NCBI RefSeq assembly: GCF_037042905.1
Contig: NC_087252.1
Location: forward strand, 131,501-195,500
DNA from: Lytechinus pictus
Lineage: Eukaryota; Echinodermata; Echinoidea; Temnopleuroida; Toxopneustidae
Reading direction: 5' to 3'
DNA length: 64,000 nucleotides
Positions 45,706 to 57,100 of this stretch are shown here, piece by piece. The notes below the pieces were generated by a model. That model was given only the letters and a program-made list of their open reading frames with translations, did not search any database and had not been told where the DNA came from. The position numbers and the translations under genes were made by a program. The number at the start of each line of letters is the position of its first letter. The stretch's first letter is position 1.

Positions 45706-48700
45706 TATAAACACACAGTTTCATTTTTATGCCCTTTTAATTCACCAGTGATCACAAAAATATATGATAAAATTTGATACAATTATAGTGTTTGAAGCTA
45801 CAATGAGATATAATCATACTATGGAATGCCAAAATACAATGTTACTACAAGTAGATTTATAAACACATGAAGATTATATGGAAAACAAGGCGGGCAGGGA
45901 ATGAAATTACAATCATTTATATTTTACAATATAAAAGGGGAATATATCTATGTTTATACACAGAGTGCATTCATATATTATTATCAATTGACGAGGAAAT
46001 CATTCAGAAAATCCCCAGATCACCTGAGGGAAATTTTGTGTGTTTAAAAAAAAATTAATTTCTTTCAAACACAGCCCAAATTCAGGATTTTTGCAACTTA
46101 TATAGAATACTTTGTTATTATCAGACTATAGAGATGAAATGGAATGTACATTGTAAACAAACTACCTCATGCTCTGTATAAAAAAAAACATATATCACCA
46201 TTTTAGGTTAGGAAGTTCATCTTGAAACAGGGGGAAGGCCATTTCCTGATTTGCTGGAATGTATATTACATTGGGCAATATGACTTGCTAATTTCAAAGG
46301 GGATTTTTTTTATGGCTTAATGGTGAAAATAAAATTGTGTATAAATAAACCCAGGGACAAATATTTAAAAGGTATTATGACATATTAAAAATTGAAATAA
46401 AGGTTGTACTTTGATATCAAATAAACCTTTAGTAAATTCAAATTATACATATCATGGTCATTTAGATTGGTAAATGTCCGAGGGTGTATATCCACATTTG
46501 TTAATACAAATATTCTTTCTTTCATGTATTTGTCTGAGATTGATTGTATAGACTTTACAGAATTAAATTTTAAATCAAAACTTTAATTTTAAAGACTCAT
46601 GGGGTCGATATCTTTTCCTTCAAACTGCCACGTTTTTTCTATATTTCTCATCAATTTAACCAAATCTAAATATTCAATCTCAACTTTCAATTTCAATGCT
46701 TCACATGACTTAATATTGATTGCATAAGAAATTTGTAAAATGAATAAAAAAATCTGAAGGTGATCCCCTTATATTATTTTTGATGAAATAAGATCAAAAT
46801 AAAACTATTAATTGAGGAGTGATTACATAGGTCATTCATAAACCTTTGGACAAAGTGAATTAACATGTTGGATTTTGGAATCATTATATTATATGTTGTA
46901 AAGCAGAGAGCATCATTATGAAAAGATCCTGTTCATCTGGATTAAGACCTGTTTATTTATATACATGTATTTAAAATCTATACGTTCTAATTCGAATTGC
47001 TACATAAGATAACCATAACCTACTATATTGTTCTTATAAGAAGGTCAAAATAAAATATTTACAACAAAGGCATAATTTGCTTATTTACAGTGTTACTTTT
47101 AAATTAATACTCATTAATAATTGAAATCATCAATCTACAGTATATTGGTTTCTCCGTTACAAATATATACATTATCTTATAAGAATAATTTGAGGATAAT
47201 CAGGGATGTCAAATATCAACATAAGGCAAGTTATAAACATTGGAAACATCTTCAAGATCATTAAAGTGGAATACATTTACAGAAATTGGGGGGGGGGGGG
47301 CTCCAAAAAAAAAGAGAGTTGTGTGTCAAGTTTCAAATTAGCCTACAAAATAGGGCAAGTTTAAGGGGAAATAGATCACAGATTATCATATGGGGAGGAA
47401 CTTTCAATGCTTATACTCCATAGTTTAGTTTCCTCGTTTGATAAAAAATTATTTAAAAATATGGATTTATTATCAATCTATAACTAGGATGTTACGTATC
47501 AGAAGGCAGTTTCTGAATTTATACACAATTACAGATATACATGCAGACAAGTTTGACTTGTGACATAATGTACACACAACAAAATAGTTTTTTTTTATAT
47601 ACACACAAGTTTTGCTTCACAACTTAGTGATATAAAACAATCACAAGTGTTTTACATGATAAAATATTTTCAAACATCTTTAAAAAAAGAAAGAATATCC
47701 TTTAATTTTTAAAAGGATGATAAGGGATGGATGAGAGATCAAAATTCAACAAACCCATTTGTAGATTGGAAAGGCAGAATACAGCTTATATTTTTTCCAC
47801 TTTTACACAGCAAACAAATAGTATTCATAAACAAGTTTTAATCATTCTTATTCGTTGTGAAGTTTGATTTTTTTTTAACACATCTATTGATTATCAAATC
47901 ATCATTTAGGTTTTGAAATCATAAATCAAATTTTGTTACAGCATGTACTTTGATACATTAATTACAGTCATATAATACCAAAATACATGTACTCTGTTAC
48001 ATTTCCTGCTTAGGTTCAAAAGGGTAACAAATTAATTCTCTGGGTGACAGTACCCTTATCTTTGCTCTACTTCCTTATAGAAACAAGGCAAACTCCTTTT
48101 TATGCATTAGAGTAGGTTATATATAATATAAGTGAAACCATTCAATGGCTTTTGAAAGTAGATCTATTTCAGATAATTGGAGTAATACAACTTTAATCTT
48201 AACAAAAATAAAAGAGGCAAAAAGGGCCAAAAACTTACCATGATTTACAACTCTGTAAATAGAGTTCAATGTCACTTTAAAATACATGTACCACAAACAG
48301 ACTTCCTCGAAAATATAAAAATCTCTCTCTCTAAATGGAAAAAAAAACCGAGGGAAATAACTTTTAGTGTTATTGTTAAAGCATTTTCATGAATGCAGTC
48401 ATATTGATAGAATTGCCCATTCCTTGATAAAAATAGAAACAGTTTGATTGAATAAATTGGCTCTCTACATGAACTAGGACTGATTGGCCTTGGCAACACA
48501 AAACCTATCCAGTTAATTGGTTAAAACATGCCCCTCAGACAGGTTCTCCAATAACTTCCTCCGCCCCCCCCCCCCTCTGTTTTTTTTCTTCACAAAGATA
48601 GCTGTACACTGTTTTTAGTTCACAGACATAATTTGAATGCATCATAATACAGTCGACAGACTACAATGTAATAATAATAAATCACTTAGTAGCGCATAAC

Positions 48701-48810
48701 AAACATACCAAACAGAATGTTTCTCTATGCACAAATTGGTATACTTTCGAGTGACACGACAAGCTGTACAATATATCTATATTTTCTACAATGAATTCAG
48801 GCAACAGCAA
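45706..48810. other. AT-rich stretch downstream of the IkB-like gene, no gene recognised
   Basis: No coding or structural RNA signature was found. A G run at 47288-47300 and scattered poly-A/T runs only. It could be intergenic or far 3' UTR of the minus-strand gene; sequence alone does not decide. Confidence 0.5.
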
Positions 48811-49004
48811 AGACTACTGACTATGCAGTGGCGTATCAAACCAGGGCTGCAAGGCACAAAGACTACTGACTATGCAGTGGCGTATCAAACCAGGGCTGCA
48901 AGGCACAAAGACTACTGACTATGCAGTGGCGTATCAAACCAGGGCTGCAAGGCACAAAGACTACTGACTATGCAGTGGCGTATCAAACCAGGGCTGCAAG
49001 GCAC
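48811..49004. repeat. 49 bp tandem repeat, four copies
   Basis: AGACTACTGACTATGCAGTG, then GCGTATCAAACCAGGGCTGC and AAGGCACAA, starts at 48811, 48860, 48909 and 48958 with essentially no differences, so it is a recent expansion. Units have no spacers. Confidence 0.95.
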
Positions 49005-49856
49005 TCACTCACACACCCTCTATCTAGTCTGCAAACACAGACTCATATTTGACACTTAGACCAATAACAGGTCTAGAGTAAAGACTAGATGCCAAATGTC
49101 CCTTGGTAGAGCCAGCCACAATACATGTACATAGTGAATCTAGTCTCACTACTTCAGACTCTACATTATGCACTATGAGAATTGTGAAAACCAAGGGTCT
49201 GTGCCTTCAGACTAGGTACCCTCTATCTTTAGAACCATCCCTAAATCTAAAACTCTCATCCTGCAAGCTCTCCATTTTTGAAATCTTTACGCCCCATTTC
49301 ATTTCAGTCTCCTGGACATACAGTACCACTATGATCTGATTAATATTACATTTTTACATGAATAAAACTTGACCACTTCTATACGCAGTATAAACAAGGA
49401 AATTACAGAATAGTGTTACAATTTAAACAGAAGGATATATGAAGTATTTGAACAAATTGCTCAATAAGTGCATGTTTTGAGACACAAAGTGATTGATTTT
49501 TTTTTTCCAAGATACTGTAATATGTACATATGCATAAAATATATATGCCTAGATAGTTATTTATATCTAGGGGACATTTCAAAGTCAGTACCAAACTATT
49601 GTTTAAGCTACTGATAGTCTTGAATCACGACAGGCATAAAGCAAATCGGTCACTTCAGTGTAAATCGTTTGTTTCTATGTATAAACACTCCTCTCGAAGT
49701 GGTGTGAGACCTTATCATCCAAAACAAGCATTGGTCAGTTTGGGAGTGAAGAGTGAGACAGAGAAATATAACAATATTTTTGTTTCAAGCAATATAACAT
49801 GGTACACTTTTACCACAAGTATTTGTATCCAAAGAAATACCAGTATCTGAAGCCTT

Positions 49857-50037
49857 GGGGCCATTTCATAAATCTGTTTGTATTAAAGTTAAGAGCAACT
49901 TTAAGAATGACTGGTGATCCTTTCTTGTGGTAAATGATAATCACCATTAAATGTTCATTGGTGATTAGCATGTAAGAAAGGTTCACCAGTCATTCTTAAA
50001 GTTGCTCTAACTTACGAACAGCTTTTCTGAAACAGCC
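49857..50037. mobile_element. MITE, GTTTCATAAA family, full hairpin
   Basis: GGCCATTTCATAAATCTG..AGAGCAACTTTAAGAATGAC..GGTGATCCTTTCTTG pairs with AAGAAAGGTTCACCAGTCAT..TTAAAGTTGCTCT..AACAGCTTTTCTGAAAC. Confidence 0.85.
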
Positions 50038-50750
50038 ACCATGTTCCCCATAAATTGAACACATATTAGGCCTATTTAACAGGGGACATTTTCACAGACA
50101 GAGATACAATTGAACTGAAACACAGACTGAAGCAATTTGATCATGATGTTGCATTCATTGACATCTCATAATCACACATTGTACACAAAGATGAAAAATA
50201 AAAAAATCCCTAGAAATTTGTGATTCATTCCTAATGCTGTATAACACGCTCACAGATTGTCCTAAACTTAATAAGTCAAATAATAAAGGCATGTTTTTAT
50301 ACACCCCTCTTCTCTAATACTAGAATTCAATTTTCAAAATTCCAATCAATCACACTTTCATGGTCCCATTTCATTCATATCCATACTCAGTGATGACATT
50401 TCCAATTTTCATCAAGTTTGAGTTGTTTAAGAATTAAGATATACCGTGTGAAATATTGTCAACTGCTTAAATTTTTGGTTCCTCTTTATGCAATGCTAAA
50501 TGACATTGGAAGCCAAGTTATAAAACTGAATCTACACATGTATATTACACTGAATGTATATTTATACAATTTCATTTTGACATTCCAACACACAGTAGAT
50601 TCACTGTCAATTAAAACCATTTGATATCTGTAGTACATTATTTTAAAACAACAAATCAAAAATTCAAATTCATTAAAAGTGCTTAATCTAAGCCATAAAA
50701 AACCTTTCTTCCACATGATAAAGACATGCCTTGTCATTTTAAATTATCTG

Positions 50751-51169
50751 TTTATTTACAATACTGAATCCTCATCATTCCAAATTATAATTATATTTTT
50801 TCTCAATATTTTACAGCTAAATGACTATTCAAATTGAAAGAAATTATCCTCTCAAATGTTAATTTTATTATACAGAGAGTATCTTTTTTTTAATCAAAGG
50901 AAAATCATTCATGTTTATTATAAAATTCATATTCAGGAATCATGATGGTTCATCGAAAGACATAAAATATATACAGTACAATAGGCTTTTATAAGGCCAT
51001 ATATTCAGATATTACCAAAAATATTTCAAACATACAATACATCCAGGAATCTCTGAGCATGCAGTTGAAACGCATGTCTGTATTCATCTAATGAAACATC
51101 TCCTATGATTGGTCACTTGCTGCATTGTTGATGAAGGTTGATTTTTATCAAGGCCCCTGATTGGCTGCT
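50751..51169 (-). other. Probable IkB-like 3' UTR with candidate poly(A) signal
   Basis: After the stop at 51170-51172 on the minus strand there is no continuing frame in phase. AATAAA on the minus strand (TTTATT at 50751-50756) is about 415 nt downstream. Other AATAAA copies exist nearby, so the end is provisional. Confidence 0.35.
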
Positions 51170-54100
51170 TCACTTTCCTTGAAGATGGTCTCCTGTCAAT
51201 CTTGCAAAAACCTGAAGAAAAATAAACACAGAATGGAAACAAGTTTGAAAATGTGTAAATCATCATTGCAGAGTTTCCCTATGCCATGTAGGATTTAGGT
51301 TTCAGATCCCTGGAAACCAAATGGAACTTACAAATACAAAGTACAATGTAAATGTAAATGTACATGAAATCATGTCAGAAACTTTTTCACATTCCTTATG
51401 ACATTTCTTGTTGGTGTGAGAAGAAGAAGCTCTAAGAATAAAAGCAACATGGTCAGAATTTGAAACTTCGGATGGCCTGACAACTTGGGCTAATATAGAC
51501 TTGTTTCAACTAGTTGATTCAGTGACAATAAAGGCAGTGGTTGTTATGTTAAAATAGCACAAATTGTCTTTTATTGTCTCTATTGCATTTAAGTACATGT
51601 AGATCCCAGCAAAACAATATTAGGAGGTTCAAATTAGCAAAAATAAAAATCAGCTCGCCGCTTTACGGCTTGCAGGTGATGGTCCTTCTGGTCACCCCCC
51701 CCCCCCCCGGTAAAAAAAAAACTAGATCCACCCCTGAAAGGGTTTGTGTCTGTATACCATAATGGGTCACTAGTCCCATACATTTCCCCTTCAATATGTT
51801 ACACAAGCCTAGAACTACAGCATTGGTATGTACTTGTATATTTAATAGTTGAAGTGTTTCCTTCGCATTACCGGGTTCAAAGTCCAAGAATTAAATGAAG
51901 CCTACTTGGTATTTTTCATGAAGCAGGATTAATAATAAAAAGGAGAGCCTTGGGAGGGGAAATGAGAACGGGGATCTAAGGCAGAAATTAGAGAAAAGTA
52001 TTGCTGAAGAATGTTGAAGATTTAAAACATTCAAAAGAATATTGAGAGTTAAGGTTTAAGTTTTGAATTAACATGTATGATATGATATACATGTACATGT
52101 AGTTGCACAATAACATATTTCAAAACGTAACAGTAGTCATTCACTCGAATACCTGTAACAGGAAGAATCTGCAAAAAATGAGTACTACATACTTGCTTGG
52201 CAGGGCTTATATGTTTTCATTTCATTGTTATTTAAGCCAGCCCCCCCCCCCCCCACAAAAACTTCCCCTTTCAGGTCCAGGCTATAGATCTATTTCATTT
52301 CTATTGTGTAGTCTCAAGGATACACAATAACAATTCAAAACAACCCATAAATAGACTTTATGAAACTACCAGTATTAGAATGAATTGGCAAAGCAAATAT
52401 AAGTACATGCTTGCTTGATAAAAACTGGTCAAAAACAAACATGACTACTAGGGACCCCGCCCTAATGCTTGTTAGGTAAACCTTGGCTTGGAGCCAAACA
52501 GGATGTTGGCTCAGAGAGGTGAGGTTGGATATTTCAATAAAAGGATGTGTTTACAAGAAGCTCACCTCTTTTTCATGACAGAGTGCTCCATTTCCCTCAA
52601 AGCTTTTCAGCCCCCCCCCCCACCCCCCACTTTTTTTAGATTACCGGTATACTTGTTGCAATCACGGAGATATCTCAATGTTTCCAGTATTAAAGCATAA
52701 TTACTGATTGGACAGGGTAGAACAAGGGACATGTACTCTGTACAGATAATGGCATATCAAAGAAGTTGGGATACTTCTTCAAAAGATAAATTTAATATAA
52801 GAAAGATATAATATTTCATTTATATTTGCTGTTCAAGTACTTTAATACAAAAGGTACAAATTGACTTGATGCATTAAAACATGACTTTCTCAAATACAAG
52901 CAACCTTTTAATGAAATTAGGTACTTCTCATTGACAATATTTTGATTAATCTTATTCAGTATACTCAAGGGCAGGAAAACTACACTTAACATGAATGATG
53001 GCTGATTGAATTAAGCCAGGAAAACGACTCATACATACAGTATGTGGCCAATTTGAAGTGGGTACTTCAACAAAGATGAATAAGTTACAAATTAACAATT
53101 TATTAATAATATCCATGCAACCATAGTTCAGTTTGAAAAAAAATCTTATTTTGAGAGGTATCATGTTCTTGATGAGAGCATTTAAGCTGTTGCATTCGGA
53201 AGAGAAGCAGAAAAGAAACAAGTGGAATGCCTCTGGCCGTCTCACCTGCATCACGCGATTCAATATAGCAGCAGTGCTGATTTTGAAAACTACTATAACT
53301 CGCACAAGATGTTCAGTGATACTTGGTTACTCTTATTTCCACGTTTTATGAACTAGACCAATACACTTATAGAGATATGATGGCAATTCAACAAATACCC
53401 CCAACGTGGCCAAAGTTCTTTGACCTTACATGACCTTTGACCTTGATCATGTGACCTGAAACTCGCACAGGATGTTCAGTGATACTTGATTACTATTATG
53501 TCCAAGTTTTATGAACTAGACCAACACACTTTCAAATTTATGGCTGTAATTCAACAAATACCCCAATTTGGCCAAAGTTCATTGACCCTAAATGACCTTT
53601 GACCTTGATCATGTGACCTGAAACTTGCACAGGATGTTCAGTAATACTTGATTACTATTATGTCCAAGTTTCATGAATCAGATCCATAAACTTTCAAAGT
53701 TATGATGGTAATTCAACAGATACCCCCAATTCGGCCAAAGTTCATTGACCCTAAATGACCTTTGACCTTGGTCAACTGATGTGAAACTCATGCAGGATGT
53801 TCAGTGATACTTGATTAACCTTATGTATAAGTTTCATGAACTATGTCCATATATTTTCTAAGTTATGATGACATTTCAAAAACTTAACCTTAGGTTAAGA
53901 TTTTGATGTTGATTCCCCCAACATGGTCTAAGTTCATTGACCCTAAATGACCTTTGACCTTGGTCATGTGACATGAAACTCAGGCAGGATGTTCAGTAAT
54001 ACTTGATTAACCTTATGGCCAAGTTTCATGAACTAAGTCCATATACTTTCTAAGTTATGCTGTCATTTCAAAAACTTAACCTCAGGTTAAGATTTGGTGT

Positions 54101-57100
54101 TGACGCCGCCGCCGCCGTCGCCGTCGCCGTCGGAAAAGCGGCGCCTATAGTCTCACTCTGCTATGCAGGTGAGACAAAAAAAGGAGGAAGAAGAAGAGAA
54201 GGAGAATATTGAGGGGGAAGAGGAAGGGAAATAAGAAGAATGAGAAAGAGAGGAGAGGAAATCTAGAAGACGAAAAAGAAGAGGAGAAAAAAGGGGTAGA
54301 GAAAGAAGGAGAAAGGGAGAAGAAAAATGAGAAGGAAAGGGAGGATGAGGAGAAAAAAAAAAGAAGTAACAGTATTAGAGGAGAGGAAACTGAGGCAAAA
54401 GAAAAGAGTGAGAAAATGAGAAGATCGAAATGAGACAGGGCAAGGGGGGGGGGGATAAAGAAGTTGAAGATGAGGAGAAAGACAAAAAAAATATCCCATA
54501 CCTTTGGTCTCTCCTTCTTCTTGACCGTCGCTAAATCACGAGGTAACTGCTTCTCTTGGTTCTTCACATCGATGTCAGCACCAAAGCTGATCAGGTGATC
54601 GATCACGCTCACCACGTAATCCTCATCAAACTCCCTCCCAGCGATGACGTGGAGCGGAGTGTTGCCGGCGTAGTTTTGCATCCTGAGGAGTTGTCTTGCG
54701 TCAACGCCAGGCCATTCTAGGATGTTCTTGAGGATGTGCGTGTTTGGGGTCACATTGTTACAAGGTGGCAGCTCAACTGCATAGTGGATGGATGTGTAGC
54801 CACTCTTCCTGTCCTGTGGGGAAAAGGTGATAACAATCGGTATAAACATTCAAAGGCAGTAATGATAAATGAAATTTTACAATACAATAGAAGTATATAT
54901 TTAGCGCTCTTCACAATGATTGTATCACAGCGCTTTACAAATTGAGCAAAGTCAAAATTGTGGAGAAAAAAAATTTATGAAATTCAATGCAGAAAAAATT
55001 GCACGATTGCATTTTAAAATTTCTTTCAAGGTATTGCCAATTTAAAAAGCAACAATGTGCAATGGAATAATATGATAAGTTTAGGTTTAAGTTTATGGTA
55101 GGGTATGGTGTTAAACCAAGGGTTGCGGTTGGTCATTCCATTAGTGTGTGGAATTTAGAGCGGAGCAAATGTCATGAAACCGTTTTAATTGGGCATTGCT
55201 CCAAATTATTATTAGAGAAACTGATTGTAGACGAACTAGGACTGGACCAACTAGGATTGGACCAACTGGGATGAGACCAAAGGAATGTAGACAAAGAGGG
55301 TGTAGACCAAGTGTCTGGTTGTGGACAAAATGGAATTAGTCCATGTTGGATGAGACCAAACAGGAAGTCCAAGGCCCAATCTTACAAAGAGTTATGATTG
55401 ATCCAATCAACCTCAACTGTAAGGAAATCCATCAATGTCATGATTTTATTCTGCTGGAATTTCAGACAACGTCCTTTGTAAACAAAGAGAAGCTCACTGG
55501 AAACTCAAGAAAATGATGAATGTATGAATATACACCATATAGAAAATATTTTGAATACACATATACTTTAGATGTTGGCGTTGCTGGCTTTCCATAGTTG
55601 TGATTAATCAGATCAATCGTAACTCTTGGTAAGACGGGGCCCAGGTGATAACACTTACCTGGAATGCAGGATCAGCCCCTAGGTAGAGTAGATTCTTGAT
55701 GGTATCCAAACTATCCACCATCTTATCAACATACATGCATTGAGTACCATCATAGACACGGGCAAGGCGACCATGAGCTTGAATAGCACACTGCAGTGGG
55801 GACATGCCTGATGAAAGACAGAGAAAGAACATGTAAGTATAGATTCAAGCTGCAAAGCTTCAAAGCTATTGTTCAGGGGGAATGATCAAGTGTGTCATCT
55901 ACCCACTTCTCCTTTTCCTCTATCTTCACCTATGCCTCCTCCTCCTTCTCCTCCTTCTTCTCCTCCTACTCCTTTATCTTTTTATCTTCCTACTACTACT
56001 ATTACGCCTCCTTATCCTCCTCTTCCTCCTTCACTCCTACGCATTTACAAAAAGTCCATAAATGTCAATAAATGACATCTGACTGCAAACATAAGAATCT
56101 CACTTGTTTGGCACAGGCTTTCTACACTGAGGACCCTTGTTCAACTCTCTTTCTCAATCCTTCATCCCAGCTTATTATTGGTCTTAGACTCTGGCATCTC
56201 TGTGACTGTATCAGACATATTGAACTAATATTGAGGGTACATCAATTTTAATAAAACCCATTGCCTATTTGATCTGGGGCTGCTAAATAATCACTAATTA
56301 TTATTTAATGGTGAATATCATTTCCCGCAAGAAAGGATCACCAGTCATTCTTAAAGTCACTCTTAACTTACAAAAAAGCTTTATGAAACGGCAACTAGGA
56401 CGATCTCTGTGCATTATCTATGGGAATCACAGAATTCAGTAGTCAACGGGTTATGAAATGCACAATTTGAGAAATCGGTAGACTCACCATTCTTATCTTC
56501 AATATCGATTTGGATGTTGGCAATCATCTTCTCACACAAACAGTGGAATATGGCCAGCAGAGCGTTAGAAAAACCTTTGGCCGCTGCATAGTGGAGGACA
56601 GTCATTTGTTCCTTGTTTCGCTTCATGATGTCAGCACCGGCTTTAAGAAGTTCAATAATGAGATTTGGTTGGTTTGTCACGATACAGATATGAAGAGGTG
56701 TCTGGAAGGAAGAATAATAATGAAATTTGATGAATATGATGCTCCTGATTGATAAAAACATATACGTGATGATGGGAATGATGATGAAATCAGATTATAA
56801 TGATGGTGGTATTGGTGATGACAATATTGATGGTGATGAAGATGATGTTGATGAAGAAGATGATGATGGTGATGACAATAATGGTTATGATGATGCTGAT
56901 ATTGAAGATAATGATGATGAGGTGCCTACAGTTGTTATGATCACAATCCAGCAGACTCATACCTGTCCGATATTGTCCTGAAGGTTCAAGGCATCCCTTC
57001 TTCCACTCTTCAACAACCGATTGATGATCAGGCGTACAAGCTGCGTGTTCCCCTGGCTAATAGCTATGTGAAGAGCACTATCAAAATTTCAAAATCAAAC

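Noticed and set aside
48811-49004. CRISPR-like array
   Set aside because: Units are directly adjacent with no unique spacers, and the genome is animal; it is a simple tandem repeat.
51084-51266. IkB-like tail in the frame GFCKIDRRPSSRKVKQ
   Set aside because: The preceding exon ends in phase 0, which puts the other frame (VFARLTGDHLQGK-stop) in register. The longer frame would need a different donor, which is not present.
54145-54500. Phe/Ser/Leu-rich continuation of the ankyrin exon
   Set aside because: Translation of intron purine tract past a clear GTATGG donor; composition unlike the protein.
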